Shown one piece after another: positions 1 through 8,400 of a stretch of 22,118 bases of DNA (the stretch's first letter is position 1; every line of letters starts with the position of its first letter). Origin of the DNA: Candidatus Aenigmatarchaeota archaeon (GTDB lineage: Archaea > Aenigmatarchaeota > Aenigmatarchaeia > QMZP01). The notes beneath the pieces were generated by a model. The model saw nothing but the letters and a program-made list of their open reading frames with translations, did not search any database and was not told the DNA's origin. Both the position numbers and the translations under genes were made by a program. The stretch lies in the NCBI GenBank assembly GCA_017609225.1, contig JAFCEK010000010.1, forward strand, positions 1 to 22,118, written 5' to 3'.

Positions 1-263
1 CCTGAACCTCCCTTTTGGAGCATACCAAAATTCAGGCTTTTGTTATTTATATCAAAACCTATTATCTCTGCTTCAGGTTCCACAACCGTGAAATTTGAAG
101 GGTATCTTAATCTTTCAAATGTAAACAGCAGTGATTCAGAATATTCTGTTTTCATGCTGGTAACAGGTATTTTAGGTATTGTCATATATGCTGATACTGA
201 ATAAAAAACAGCCAGCACTGCAAGTATAAAAACAGCCAAAACGCCTTTTGTTTTTGTTCTCAT
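1..263 (-). CDS. membrane-anchored hypothetical protein, 3' part outside window
   Basis: Open reading frame starting at the ATG at 263-261 and running off the left edge (87 codons visible, no stop). The first residues (MRTKTKG) are followed by a hydrophobic stretch of about 20 residues (about 8-28), which is a signal anchor or signal peptide. The visible remainder is extracytoplasmic in character, with beta-type sequence such as SMKTEYSESLLFTFERL. It starts 19 bp after the stop of the 304-aa secreted protein at 283-1197, so the two probably form an operon. No family recognised; the shared architecture (hydrophobic N-terminus plus beta-rich ectodomain) suggests surface proteins that act together. 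No strong Shine-Dalgarno sequence is seen. Confidence 0.7.
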   Translation of the reverse strand, partial: MRTKTKGVLAVFILAVLAVFYSVSAYMTIPKIPVTSMKTEYSESLLFTFERLRYPSNFTVVEPEAEIIGFDINNKSLNFGMLQKGGS

Positions 264-282
264 ATAAATCCTGTTTTATAAG

Positions 283-1197
283 TCATATCTTATAGATGAT
301 ATATAATATTACCAGTACAAATATTAAAACTATAATCCATACAGGGAAATGCTCCTTTTCTGATGGTTGTATTGCAAAACCTGTTGGAGGCGAAACAAAT
401 TTCATGGTTGTGTTTTTTGTTGAATAGCCTGTGAGATAGGAAACATTTGCAAGCATAGTGTAACTTCCCCTTCCTATATTTTCAGATGCTCCCGTGAGAT
501 GCAGCATTTCTCCCGGCTTTGCATATCCTCTTGTCTGCGATATTTTTTTTACAATATCACCGCTTTCATTGTAAATATAAACAAAGGATTCTGATGGGCT
601 TATTGTTACAGTGCCGTCATTAAGAAAGAATGTATTTATGGTTATGCCATTGCCTGCCCTGTAGGATGTTACATCCAGTATTTTTCCGCTTCTTACAGCC
701 TCGCCAGGAACTGTAAACAGAATGCTTATGGGAACCACTGCATTTATTCCCACCATGCCTTCCTGCACAGAAGGCATGGGCTTTATTGTTAAAAGATGAA
801 CGCCAGACTCTGCGTCTTCAGGTATCTTCAGCAGAAAATCCACATTTCTCCATGTTTTTATATTTCCCCTTTCAAGGGCAGGGTTGTACTTCAAAAGTAC
901 AGGATTTGAAATGAATTTTACCCAGCCTGTTGTATCCTCTTCTGAATAATTTTGCAGCAAATATGAATATTTTTTGATTTTGAAAAAGTCAATGCTTCCG
1001 GGAGAAGCATCAAGCTTTACATAAAAATCCTTGTTATATCCTGTAATTATATGAAATGTAACAAACTTTGTATCTCCCCTTTCAATTTCTCCCAGATTTA
1101 TGACAGAAGGGGAGACTCCAACATCAATTGCATCAGCAAATGGGACTGCAAAAGCCATGAATATTATAAATAATATGCCAAGGAAAATCCTGTTCAT
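283..1197 (-). CDS. secreted, C-terminally membrane-anchored Ig-like protein
   Basis: 304 aa. An N-terminal signal peptide (MNRIFLGILFIIFMAF, likely cleaved after ADA near residue 23) precedes a beta-rich ectodomain. The ectodomain opens with IDVGVSPSVINLGEIERGD, the pattern typical of Ig-like extracellular domains that begin with a 'sP..v.l.v..G' strand. Residues about 283-302 (VWIIVLIFVLVILYIIYK) form a C-terminal membrane anchor with a tiny cytoplasmic tail. Topology is therefore outside-facing and single-pass. It is the first gene of a probable two-gene operon and diverges from the secretion/pilus ATPase at 1527. The box A at 1216-1231 lies about 25 nt before the ATG, so the message is probably leaderless. 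The precise family is not recognised; a surface or pilus-accessory role is only contextual. Confidence 0.8.
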   Translation of the reverse strand: MNRIFLGILFIIFMAFAVPFADAIDVGVSPSVINLGEIERGDTKFVTFHIITGYNKDFYVKLDASPGSIDFFKIKKYSYLLQNYSEEDTTGWVKFISNPVLLKYNPALERGNIKTWRNVDFLLKIPEDAESGVHLLTIKPMPSVQEGMVGINAVVPISILFTVPGEAVRSGKILDVTSYRAGNGITINTFFLNDGTVTISPSESFVYIYNESGDIVKKISQTRGYAKPGEMLHLTGASENIGRGSYTMLANVSYLTGYSTKNTTMKFVSPPTGFAIQPSEKEHFPVWIIVLIFVLVILYIIYKI

Positions 1198-1215
1198 GTT
1201 TTATATTTCAATATT

Positions 1216-1231
1216 AAAAATATAAACCTTT
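1216..1231 (-). promoter_or_regulatory. box A/BRE promoter of the secreted-protein operon
   Basis: Reads AAAGGTTTATATTTTT on the minus strand: a purine-rich BRE followed by a TATA-like box centred about 25 nt before the ATG at 1197. This spacing predicts a leaderless transcript. Confidence 0.55.
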
Positions 1232-1292
1232 AAGTTGTTTCAATATCTGGAATATGAATATTCTGTCTGTATAATTCAGCCGGATTTGTTAT

Positions 1293-1346
1293 GTTGAACC
1301 AGAAAACCATTGTTTTCAAACAGTGGATGTATGGTTCTGGTTCAAC
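1293..1346. repeat. 12-bp inverted repeat flanking a 30-nt loop
   Basis: GTTGAACCAGAA at 1293-1304 is the exact reverse complement of TTCTGGTTCAAC at 1335-1346. The right arm lies inside the first copy of the 79-bp tandem repeat, so a second potential partner arm occurs at 1414-1425. Folded, the region would give a hairpin on either strand. Confidence 0.75.
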
Positions 1347-1481
1347 AGCTGTTGCCTCGCCAAGAAAACCGCCGGCTTTAGTCGCGGATATACGGAGGCA
1401 ACTGGATGTATGGTTCTGGTTCAACAGCTGTTGCCTCGCCAAGAAAACCGCCGGCTTTAGTCGCGGATATACGGAGGCAAC
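1324..1481. repeat. perfect 79-bp tandem duplication containing a strong hairpin
   Basis: Copies at 1324-1402 and 1403-1481 are identical by eye. Each contains the palindrome CAACAGCTGTTG (1343-1354 in copy 1) and a 52-nt hairpin (1351-1402; 1430-1481). The hairpin has an outer stem GTTGCCTC/GAGGCAAC, an internal loop, an inner stem CCGC/GCGG, and an 11-nt apical loop. The second copy ends one base before the box A of the downstream ATPase gene. Since 79 is not a multiple of three, the short ORFs across it change frame between copies and are not convincing genes. The 329-nt gap 1198-1526 otherwise holds only promoters. Confidence 0.9.
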
Positions 1482-1482
1482 A

Positions 1483-1491
1483 TTATATAAA
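1483..1491 (+). promoter_or_regulatory. box A promoter of the VirB11/ArlI-like ATPase gene
   Basis: TTATATAAA immediately after the second 79-bp repeat. An archaeal start site about 25 nt downstream would fall near 1510, just before the GTG at 1527. Confidence 0.5.
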
Positions 1492-1526
1492 TTTCAAAAA
1501 CACAATAATGAATATAGAACTAAAGG

Positions 1527-3245
1527 GTGGAAGGATTGGATTTGGGCAGATTTGGTGGCTTTGATATAAAAGGTCTCAGGGGATACCTGAGAAAAAAACT
1601 CATGAGAATAAGAATGGTTTATCCCCGTATTAAAATAAGGGAACCAAGGCATATTGTTTTTCTTCCTTTATACAAAAACATCTCAAAGGTGAACATAAGA
1701 TATCCCCTCCTTGAACCTCTGGTTTTTGCAAAAATAAAATGGGAACCAAAAGAAAAAATACTTCTTTATAGCGTTATTGAGCCAAAGCTGGGAAGGAAGG
1801 AGAAAAAAATACTGGAGAAAATAACTGAAAATTTAAGAGAACTTATTGATATCAAAATATCTTTTCTAAAGGACAGGGAAAAGGCAATGGATTATGTGGG
1901 AAAGAAAGTAAGAGAGATACTGGAGGACAGCAGCATTAAACTAACACGCGAAAGCTATATGAAAATAATGTACTATATCTTCAGGGATTTTGTTGGTCTG
2001 AATGAGATTGAACCCATTATGCATGACCCTTACATAGAGGACATAGGATGCACAGGCCTTAACACGCCTGTTTTTGTTGTGCACAGAAAATTCGGTTCAA
2101 TAAAAACAAATATTGTTTTTAGTGATTTCAGTTATCTTAGCAACTTTGTTGTAAAGCTTTCAGAGAGATGCGGGAGATACATATCATATGCTGTGCCGCT
2201 GCTTGACGGAGCCCTGCCTGACGGCTCCAGGGTTCAGGCAACGCTTGCAAAGGATGTTACAACAAAAGGTCCTACATTTTCCATCAGGAAATTCAGGAGA
2301 AACCCGTTCTCCCCTATTGATATGATTAATCTGAAAACATCATCCCTGGATATGATGGCATATCTCTGGTTTCTGCTTGAGGAGGGCATCTCTATACTTG
2401 TGTGCGGAGGTGTTTCAACAGGCAAGACAAGCTTTCTGAATGTGCTGAGCATGTTCATTTCCCAGGAGAAAAAAATAATAAGCATTGAGGATACAAGAGA
2501 GATAAATCTGCCTCATGAAAACTGGACTGCATCTGTTTCAAGGGTTGGGTTTGGCATACCAGATGCAACAGGCAAGCGGTATGGTGAAATCAGCCTTTAC
2601 GACCTTCTGAGAGAATCTTTCAGGCAGAACCCTGATTATGTTATTGTGGGAGAGGTAAGGGGAAAGGAGGCATATGTTATGTTTCAGGGTATGAGTTCCG
2701 GACATCCCAGCCTTGGGACAATGCATGCAGGTTCTGTTGATGATGTAATGAAGAGGCTGGAAACCCCGCCCATAGAGCTTTCTCCTTCGCTTATAGAATC
2801 ACTTGATATTATAATAATTATGACGCATGCCAAGGAAAAAGGCAAATCCGCAAGAAGGGTAAAGGATGTGGCGGAAATACAGTCTATTGATCCGAGAACA
2901 GGCAGGGCACATATAGTGAAGACATTTTCCTGGATACCAAGCTCTGACAGGTTTAATTCAAATATAGAAAACTCGGAAATACTGCACAGGATTTCATTTG
3001 AGAAGGGAGTTCCATATCCAAAAATACTTAAAGAAATAGAGGATAGAAAAAAGGTGCTGGAATGGATGAAGAGGCATGAAATACTGCAGTTTGATGATGT
3101 TTGCAGATTTATAAACCTTTATCACAGGGATAAAAAAACCCTTATGAACTGGGTTGAGAAAAACCTGCCGCCACACAAAACAAAAGCAGGTACATCTGCT
3201 GAAAGAATATGGCAATCAGCAACAGGGCTTAAGTTTGTCAAATAA
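1527..3245 (+). CDS. VirB11/GspE/ArlI-family secretion or type IV pilus ATPase
   Basis: 572 aa hexameric motor ATPase that powers assembly of type IV pilus-like filaments or secretion at the cytoplasmic membrane. Residues about 1-190 form the family N-terminal domain. The core holds a Walker A motif GGVSTGKTS (K300), an Asp-box EDTREI, a Walker B-like DYVIVGEVRG (about 370-379) and the His-box GHPSLGTMHAGS (about 392-403), in the order expected for archaeal type IV filament ATPases. A C-terminal extension of about 100 residues follows. The chosen GTG start is the furthest upstream consistent with box A at 1483-1491; an ATG about 25 codons downstream is possible. No membrane platform protein (ArlJ/TadC) is adjacent, but a KaiC/ArlH-like ATPase gene lies convergent downstream. 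Family assignment is firm; which filament it drives is unknown. Confidence 0.93.
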   Translation: MEGLDLGRFGGFDIKGLRGYLRKKLMRIRMVYPRIKIREPRHIVFLPLYKNISKVNIRYPLLEPLVFAKIKWEPKEKILLYSVIEPKLGRKEKKILEKITENLRELIDIKISFLKDREKAMDYVGKKVREILEDSSIKLTRESYMKIMYYIFRDFVGLNEIEPIMHDPYIEDIGCTGLNTPVFVVHRKFGSIKTNIVFSDFSYLSNFVVKLSERCGRYISYAVPLLDGALPDGSRVQATLAKDVTTKGPTFSIRKFRRNPFSPIDMINLKTSSLDMMAYLWFLLEEGISILVCGGVSTGKTSFLNVLSMFISQEKKIISIEDTREINLPHENWTASVSRVGFGIPDATGKRYGEISLYDLLRESFRQNPDYVIVGEVRGKEAYVMFQGMSSGHPSLGTMHAGSVDDVMKRLETPPIELSPSLIESLDIIIIMTHAKEKGKSARRVKDVAEIQSIDPRTGRAHIVKTFSWIPSSDRFNSNIENSEILHRISFEKGVPYPKILKEIEDRKKVLEWMKRHEILQFDDVCRFINLYHRDKKTLMNWVEKNLPPHKTKAGTSAERIWQSATGLKFVK

Positions 3246-3358
3246 AGCTTTTCAGGTAATTTAAACCATTGGGTAATTGGGCGGAAAACCTTTACCAAAA
3301 ACAGGGACTCCAAAGGAGCCCTAAAGCTTTTCAGGTAATTTAAACCATTGGGTAATTG
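3243..3358. repeat. two identical 37-bp direct repeats separated by 42 bp
   Basis: Copies at 3243-3279 and 3322-3358, each beginning TAAAGCTTTTCAGG and ending CATTGGGTAATTG. The first copy overlaps the end of the ATPase gene (its TAA stop). Within each repeat GGTAATT occurs twice. The 42-bp spacer contains a small hairpin (CTCC-AAA-GGAG with GGG/CCC below it). Two copies only; no CRISPR array or cas gene is visible. Confidence 0.85.
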
Positions 3359-3373
3359 TTGTGGAAGTGCTTA

Positions 3374-3412
3374 AAACAGGCATATAGCTTAATAATGCAT
3401 TAGAGCCTGTTT
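3374..3412. terminator. possible terminator hairpin between convergent genes
   Basis: AAACAGGC (3374-3381) pairs perfectly with GCCTGTTT (3405-3412) around a 23-nt A/T-rich loop. It sits at the stop codon of the KaiC-like gene, where transcription from both sides converges. Role inferred from position and structure only. Confidence 0.35.
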
Positions 3413-4104
3413 CATGTTTTTAAGAATGCCTCTTCTTCAGGGGTTACAACTATGCCTTTTGGAGTAATCTGGTATGGATGCAGCTTCTGGGAATGTGTGG
3501 ACCCCCTGAGCTTCCATATCTGAATCGCCCTCTGAAAGGTTGATTCTATCCGTTCGTAATACATCACTATAACGCTGTCTGCTACAAACTCCTCAACGCC
3601 AAACCTTGATATCCGCGGTTCTTTGCCATGAACAATTTCTGAAACCATTATGGATGTGCATTTTAGTTTTCTTAGTATATCTGAAAGATTGAAAATTGTC
3701 TTTCTCAGTTCTGATTCATTCCTCATATAAATTGCAAGCGCTGAAATGGAATCCACCACAACCCTTTTGGCTCCAATATCCCTTATTGTTGATTCCAGTA
3801 TGCTGAACACATCCTCTATTCTGTAAGGGTCGTATTTCAGGTACTGCAGCTTGCCTGAGCTTTCAAGTGCATCCATGTCCCAGCCGAATTTTTTGACATT
3901 TTCCTTTATCAGTTCGGACGGCTCTTCAAAAGAAAGATAAACCCCCTTCTGGTTGAATTCCCTGATTCCTGTATACATGAACTGGTTGCAAAGTATTGTT
4001 TTTCCTGTTCCGCTTGTTCCTGTTAAAAGAACAAGCTGGTTTTCCGGTATTCCGCCATTCATTATTTTGTCAAGGCCGGATATGCCTGTTTTTATTCTAT
4101 TCAT
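3412..4104 (-). CDS. KaiC/ArlH-like RecA-superfamily ATPase
   Basis: 230 aa from the ATG at 4104. A TTG 33 nt further up (4137) keeps the frame, but MNRIKTGISGLDKIMNGGIP is the usual KaiC-family beginning and a GGTG lies just upstream of that ATG. Walker A is GTSGTGKT; a Walker B-like strand KRVVVDSISAL follows, and the full single RecA fold is present. It is one KaiC-type domain, not the two-domain circadian KaiC. Family members include ArlH, the regulator of the archaellum motor ATPase ArlI, and many uncharacterised archaeal signalling ATPases. The neighbouring VirB11/ArlI-like gene (convergent, 3245) makes an ArlH-like partnership plausible but unproven. The gene is divergent from aRF1 and shares its TATA-rich promoter region. 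Confidence 0.88.
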   Translation of the reverse strand: MNRIKTGISGLDKIMNGGIPENQLVLLTGTSGTGKTILCNQFMYTGIREFNQKGVYLSFEEPSELIKENVKKFGWDMDALESSGKLQYLKYDPYRIEDVFSILESTIRDIGAKRVVVDSISALAIYMRNESELRKTIFNLSDILRKLKCTSIMVSEIVHGKEPRISRFGVEEFVADSVIVMYYERIESTFQRAIQIWKLRGSTHSQKLHPYQITPKGIVVTPEEEAFLKT

Positions 4105-4159
4105 CAGATGCACCAGAGAATTATTAAATATATCCAAGATTATAGTATTATTTTAACTC

Positions 4160-4176
4160 TATTAAAATATAAAGAT
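4160..4176. promoter_or_regulatory. shared divergent TATA region (KaiC-like / aRF1)
   Basis: ATTAAAATATAAAGA on the plus strand, reading CTTTATATTTTAAT on the minus strand. It lies about 30 nt before the aRF1 start and upstream of both possible starts of the KaiC-like gene, so one A/T element may serve both directions. Confidence 0.45.
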
Positions 4177-4205
4177 AGAAACCGTATCAACTATTGGTGA
4201 ACTGC

Positions 4206-5417
4206 ATGCAGGACATAAAAAGAAAGAGGTTCCAGGCCCTGATAAGGGAAATTGAAAGTATAAGGGGAAGGCATACGGAGCTTGTTTCCGTTTACATACC
4301 ATCAGGGTTCAACCTGGCAAAGGTAGCAGAGCAGATAAGGCAGGAACAAAGCACTGCACAGAATATAAAAAGCAAGACTGTAAGGAAGAATGTCCTGGCC
4401 TCACTGGAAAAAATAAGTCAGCACCTGAAGCTTTACAGGCAGACGCCAAAAAATGGCCTTGTTATATTTTCCGGGAATATCTCAGAGAAAGAAGGCGCTG
4501 CCGATATAAAACTATGGGCAATAGAGCCTCCGGAACCCATAAAAACCAGAATGTACAGATGCGACCAGGTTTTTGTGATTGAACCCCTGAAGGATATGGT
4601 AAGGGAAAGGGAGATATACGGGCTGATTGTGCTGGATAAAAGTGAGGCAGACATTGGCGTGCTGAAAGGGAAGAAGATTGAGAAGTTAAAGCATCTTGAG
4701 TCCATTGTTCCCGGAAAGACAAAGGCAGGGGGCTGGTCTGCAAACAGATATGCCAGAATCAGGGAGGGCCTGCTTGAGGATTTCCTGAAGAAGGTTGGCG
4801 AAATTGCCTCAGCTCAGCTTAAGGACCTCAGGGACCTGAAGGGTGTTTTAATCGGAGGTCCCGGGCCAATAAAGGAGCAGTTCAGTGAAGGTGACTATCT
4901 CAACTACGAGGTGAAAAAAAAGATTATTGGCGTTGTGAACACATCATACACAGGCGAGCCGGGCCTGAATGAAACAGTTGAAAGGTCTGAAGAGATAATC
5001 TCCCAGGCATCGGTTATAAAGGAAAAGCAGATTCTTGACAGGTTTTTCGGGGAGTTTGCAAAGGACTCCGGACTGGCTGTGTACGGGTTTAATGAGGTAA
5101 TGGATGCACTTAAATCAGGAAATGTTGACACGCTTCTTGTTTCTGATGCATTTGATTTTGTTACTGCAAACCTGAGGTGCAAATGCGGTTATGCTGCTGA
5201 GAAAACAATATCCAGAAGCCATGCAAAAGATGAAATATGCGAAAAATGCGGCGGCAGGCTGGAAATTGAAACTGAAAAAGAGATTATTGATGACATAATA
5301 AAACTCGCGGAAAACATGGGAACCAGTGTTGAAATGATATCTACTGACACGCCAAGAGGGGAGCAGCTGAAAGAACTTGGTGGCATTGCAGGCATACTCA
5401 GGTACAAATCCGAATGA
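4206..5417 (+). CDS. prf1: archaeal peptide chain release factor 1 with GGW in place of GGQ
   Basis: 403 aa from the ATG at 4206 (in-frame GTG 4197 and TTG 4194 are alternatives). aRF1 reads stop codons in the ribosomal A site and triggers peptidyl-tRNA hydrolysis. Stop-recognition motifs are present: NIKS at residues 53-56 and MYRCDQVF matching the YxCxxxF motif. The C-terminal domain has the zinc-type pairs CKC and CEKC. The middle-domain catalytic loop reads VPGKTKAGGWSANRYARIRE: both glycines (175, 176) and the surrounding motif are intact, but the catalytic Gln is Trp177 (codon TGG, 4734-4736). A Gln codon would need two base changes, and the frame is uninterrupted on both sides, so a one-base error is not enough. 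Overall it is aRF1, not Pelota/Dom34, which lacks this motif. Its TGA stop is directly followed by the convergent TAA of the next gene. Confidence 0.92.
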   Translation: MQDIKRKRFQALIREIESIRGRHTELVSVYIPSGFNLAKVAEQIRQEQSTAQNIKSKTVRKNVLASLEKISQHLKLYRQTPKNGLVIFSGNISEKEGAADIKLWAIEPPEPIKTRMYRCDQVFVIEPLKDMVREREIYGLIVLDKSEADIGVLKGKKIEKLKHLESIVPGKTKAGGWSANRYARIREGLLEDFLKKVGEIASAQLKDLRDLKGVLIGGPGPIKEQFSEGDYLNYEVKKKIIGVVNTSYTGEPGLNETVERSEEIISQASVIKEKQILDRFFGEFAKDSGLAVYGFNEVMDALKSGNVDTLLVSDAFDFVTANLRCKCGYAAEKTISRSHAKDEICEKCGGRLEIETEKEIIDDIIKLAENMGTSVEMISTDTPRGEQLKELGGIAGILRYKSE

Positions 5418-8400
5418 TTACTGAAAACCAGAAGGCCTTGACCATTTTTTCTCCAGGTCAGCCCATGTTTTGTTCCTTTTTTTGAGATATAATGTAATCA
5501 CCACAACCAGAATTATGATTCCTATTCCGGCTGCTATCAGGACTACAGGTATTTCAGTTTCAGCAGCACATGATGCTGGACAGCTTCCGCCACAGTCTAT
5601 GCCCTCCTCATCGCCGTCCTGTATGCCATTATAGCAGTCTGTTCCGCAGCCATCATCAGGTATTCCATTACAATCCTCGTCTATGCCGTTTCCGCATATT
5701 TCCTGCTCAGGATAGATAGCGCCCACACACTGGCCCCATCTACCGCTTGTGCATGTCTGTGTGCCCATTCTGCATGGCGGTGTGCTTGATTCCCCGCATG
5801 TTTTTGTCTGGCCTTCAATACATTCACAGCCTTCATCTACTGAGCCGTCACAGTCATTATCCAGGCCGTCACCGCATATTTCAGTACCTGGCATGGTTGC
5901 ATTGCATCCTGTCCATTGTCCTGCGGAGCATGTTTCTGTGCCGTATGTACACACTCCAAGCGATGTGCTGCCGCATGTCTGGGTCAGGTTTTCATCTGTT
6001 TCACCATCGCAGTCATCATCTATGTTGTTGCATATCTCTGCTGCAGGTCCAACATTGCCCTGGCATGCTCCCCATGCACCGTTTGTGCATGTCTGGTTGC
6101 CCTGCTCACAGGCACCTATATTGCTTCCACAGGGCCTTGTTGTGCCTTCAATGCAGAAAACAACTTCAAAACTGTAGCTTTCGTTTATTATATTACCTGC
6201 TGTGTCTCTTGCCTCTATATTGAAGCTGTAGCTGCCGTTGTCAAGATTTTCTATCTTCCATATCATATTCCATTCTGTGCCTGTTTTTGTTTCATTCTCG
6301 GGTGAAACAACAGACCCATCGAAACTCAGGTTAACAGAATATATTCCTGAATTGTCTGAAACCGATGCATTTATGATTTGGTTATTGCCATAAACAACAT
6401 TTGCATCATAATTCACGGAAACAGCAGGTGCAGAAACATCAACTGTTACATGCTCTGTATCTGACCAGTCGCCTCTGTTGCCTGCATTATCGGTTGCCCT
6501 GCATGTGAAATAATACTCATGGTTGTCTGTCCCATCAAAAATAAATGATGTATCGGTTACGTTGTTAAGGAGCAGTGTCCATATCACACCATTCTCGCTG
6601 TAATTAAGGTCATAGCTGGAAATGCCTGAACCTGTGTCTGTGCCTGCCCATATGACTGCAAACGGGTTCATATCCGAATTTATCCATTCAGGCATAGGAT
6701 TCAGTATGCATTCCGGCGCTGTAAGATCTATTGTTATGTTTTTCTCCTCTGAATAACCACCCATGTTTCCTGCTGAATCATTTGCCTTTATCCTGAAACT
6801 ATATGTTTCCCTCTCCTGTGCCCCTGTGAAAACAGCTGATGTTACAGGAGGTGTTGTAATTGTCCATTCCTGCCAGTTGCCTGTTCCTGTTTTGTATTCC
6901 AGGATATAATGCGATATTCCTGACGGACCTGAGTCTGTGCCTGTCCATTCCACCATAAAATCGGTTCTGTTTTCCCATTCCTCCAGTATTATTTCTGCTG
7001 CGGGTGGTTCTGTATCAACAGTGGTATCAACATGTGATGAAAGATGTCCCCATTCATCTTTATCGTTTTTTGATTTGCATTTGAAGTAATATTTGTGTCC
7101 ATGCTCCCCTTTAAACGTTGCTGTTTCCTGGCTGCCTGGAAATGTATTCCAGATTTCATATCTTTCCTCAGAATCGTTTGCATACATGATTTCATATTCT
7201 GTTATTGAAGCGCCTGTTGGATCAGAACCGCTCCATTCCAGTGCGAAGCTGTCTGTGTTTGTGTATTCGCTTAACTCTGTCATTACGCAACTTGGCACCG
7301 TGTTATCAATCTTGAGTGTGGTTTCCTTTATGTCTTCTGTATTTCCAAAATTATCAACAGAATAGTATCTTATTGTGAATATTTTCTGACCCTCGGATAT
7401 TAAAATGTTAAATGAATTTCCAGTTATGTCTGGTGTGCATTGTGTCTCTCCTGATTCATAATAGCAGTAGTATGTGTCTGCGCACCCTGACCCATCATCA
7501 TTGCATGTCAGCTCCACCCTGTAATTATTGCTGTGCCATTCATCAGGATTCTCAATATTATCGCTGGTTTCCGGCGCATCATAATCAACCTGCGTTATAT
7601 TTGCAGATTCATATCTTGCAGACAGGTCTGCATTGTTTACAACCTCATACATAAACTTATAGCATGTGTCTGTGTCTGCATCAAAATTTATTGTTGTTGT
7701 GCCTGCATCATATGCACCTTCATGTGTCCATTCATCGGGAAAAGAGCCGCACTGGCTGTTAGAGAACACTGCCTCTTTAATGTAAAGATCTCTTTCTTTA
7801 ATGCCTGATACTGGGTCAGGGTCATATCCTGCATCTACTGATATGGCTATGGTATTGGCTGTTGCAGCGCCATCAGCATAACTTATGCTTCCTCCTTCAG
7901 GGGCTGTTGTGTCTATAAGGAATTCTGCTGGTGATGAAAACCCTGCAAGACCTGCAAGATCTTTCGCTGCAGCGCAAATCCATTTGTGCTCTGCTACCGG
8001 ATGGGGAAAATCTGTTACTGTATACTGGCTGTATGTTGTGGGACAGCCTGCAATTTCTGTATCTGTTTCATAGATTCTGTATGAGCCTGTATCGCATCCT
8101 GATAATTCATCAGTGCAGGAAACATCTGCTGTTGCGGGTGTACTTTGCCAGTTTGTTAAAACAGTTGAAGGGTCTGCTGTTACTGAAACATCGGGGGGTA
8201 TTGTATCGCAGTCTATGTCACTGTTATCTATAAAATCATCACAGTCATCATCTATATTATTATCACATATCTCCACTGCTCCGGGATTTATATTTGGATT
8301 GCTGTCATTGCAGTCAGTTCCGCCTGTTATTACTGCATCATAACCATCCCTGTCCAGATCATCATCATATGTTGTTGAGTTGCAGTCATCATCCAGTCCA

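Noticed and set aside
1351..1481. H/ACA guide RNA pair
   Set aside because: Stem-pocket-stem shape is suggestive, but the upper stem is only 4 bp, no kink-turn is recognisable, the ACA overlaps the stem and follows only one copy on the plus strand, and no rRNA target could be checked.
1230..1569. Short open frames across the 79-bp tandem repeat on both strands
   Set aside because: They change frame between the two identical copies, have no protein-like composition and overlap promoter elements.
3243..3358. CRISPR array
   Set aside because: Only two repeats and one spacer, no leader and no cas genes in the window.
3412..4104. True circadian KaiC
   Set aside because: Only one RecA domain is present and there are no kaiA/kaiB genes; single-domain KaiC-like ATPases are common in archaea.
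4728..4736. GGW in aRF1 as a simple frameshift or one-base error
   Set aside because: The frame and conserved residues continue on both sides and two substitutions would be needed to restore Gln; kept as a finding, with an assembly error still open.
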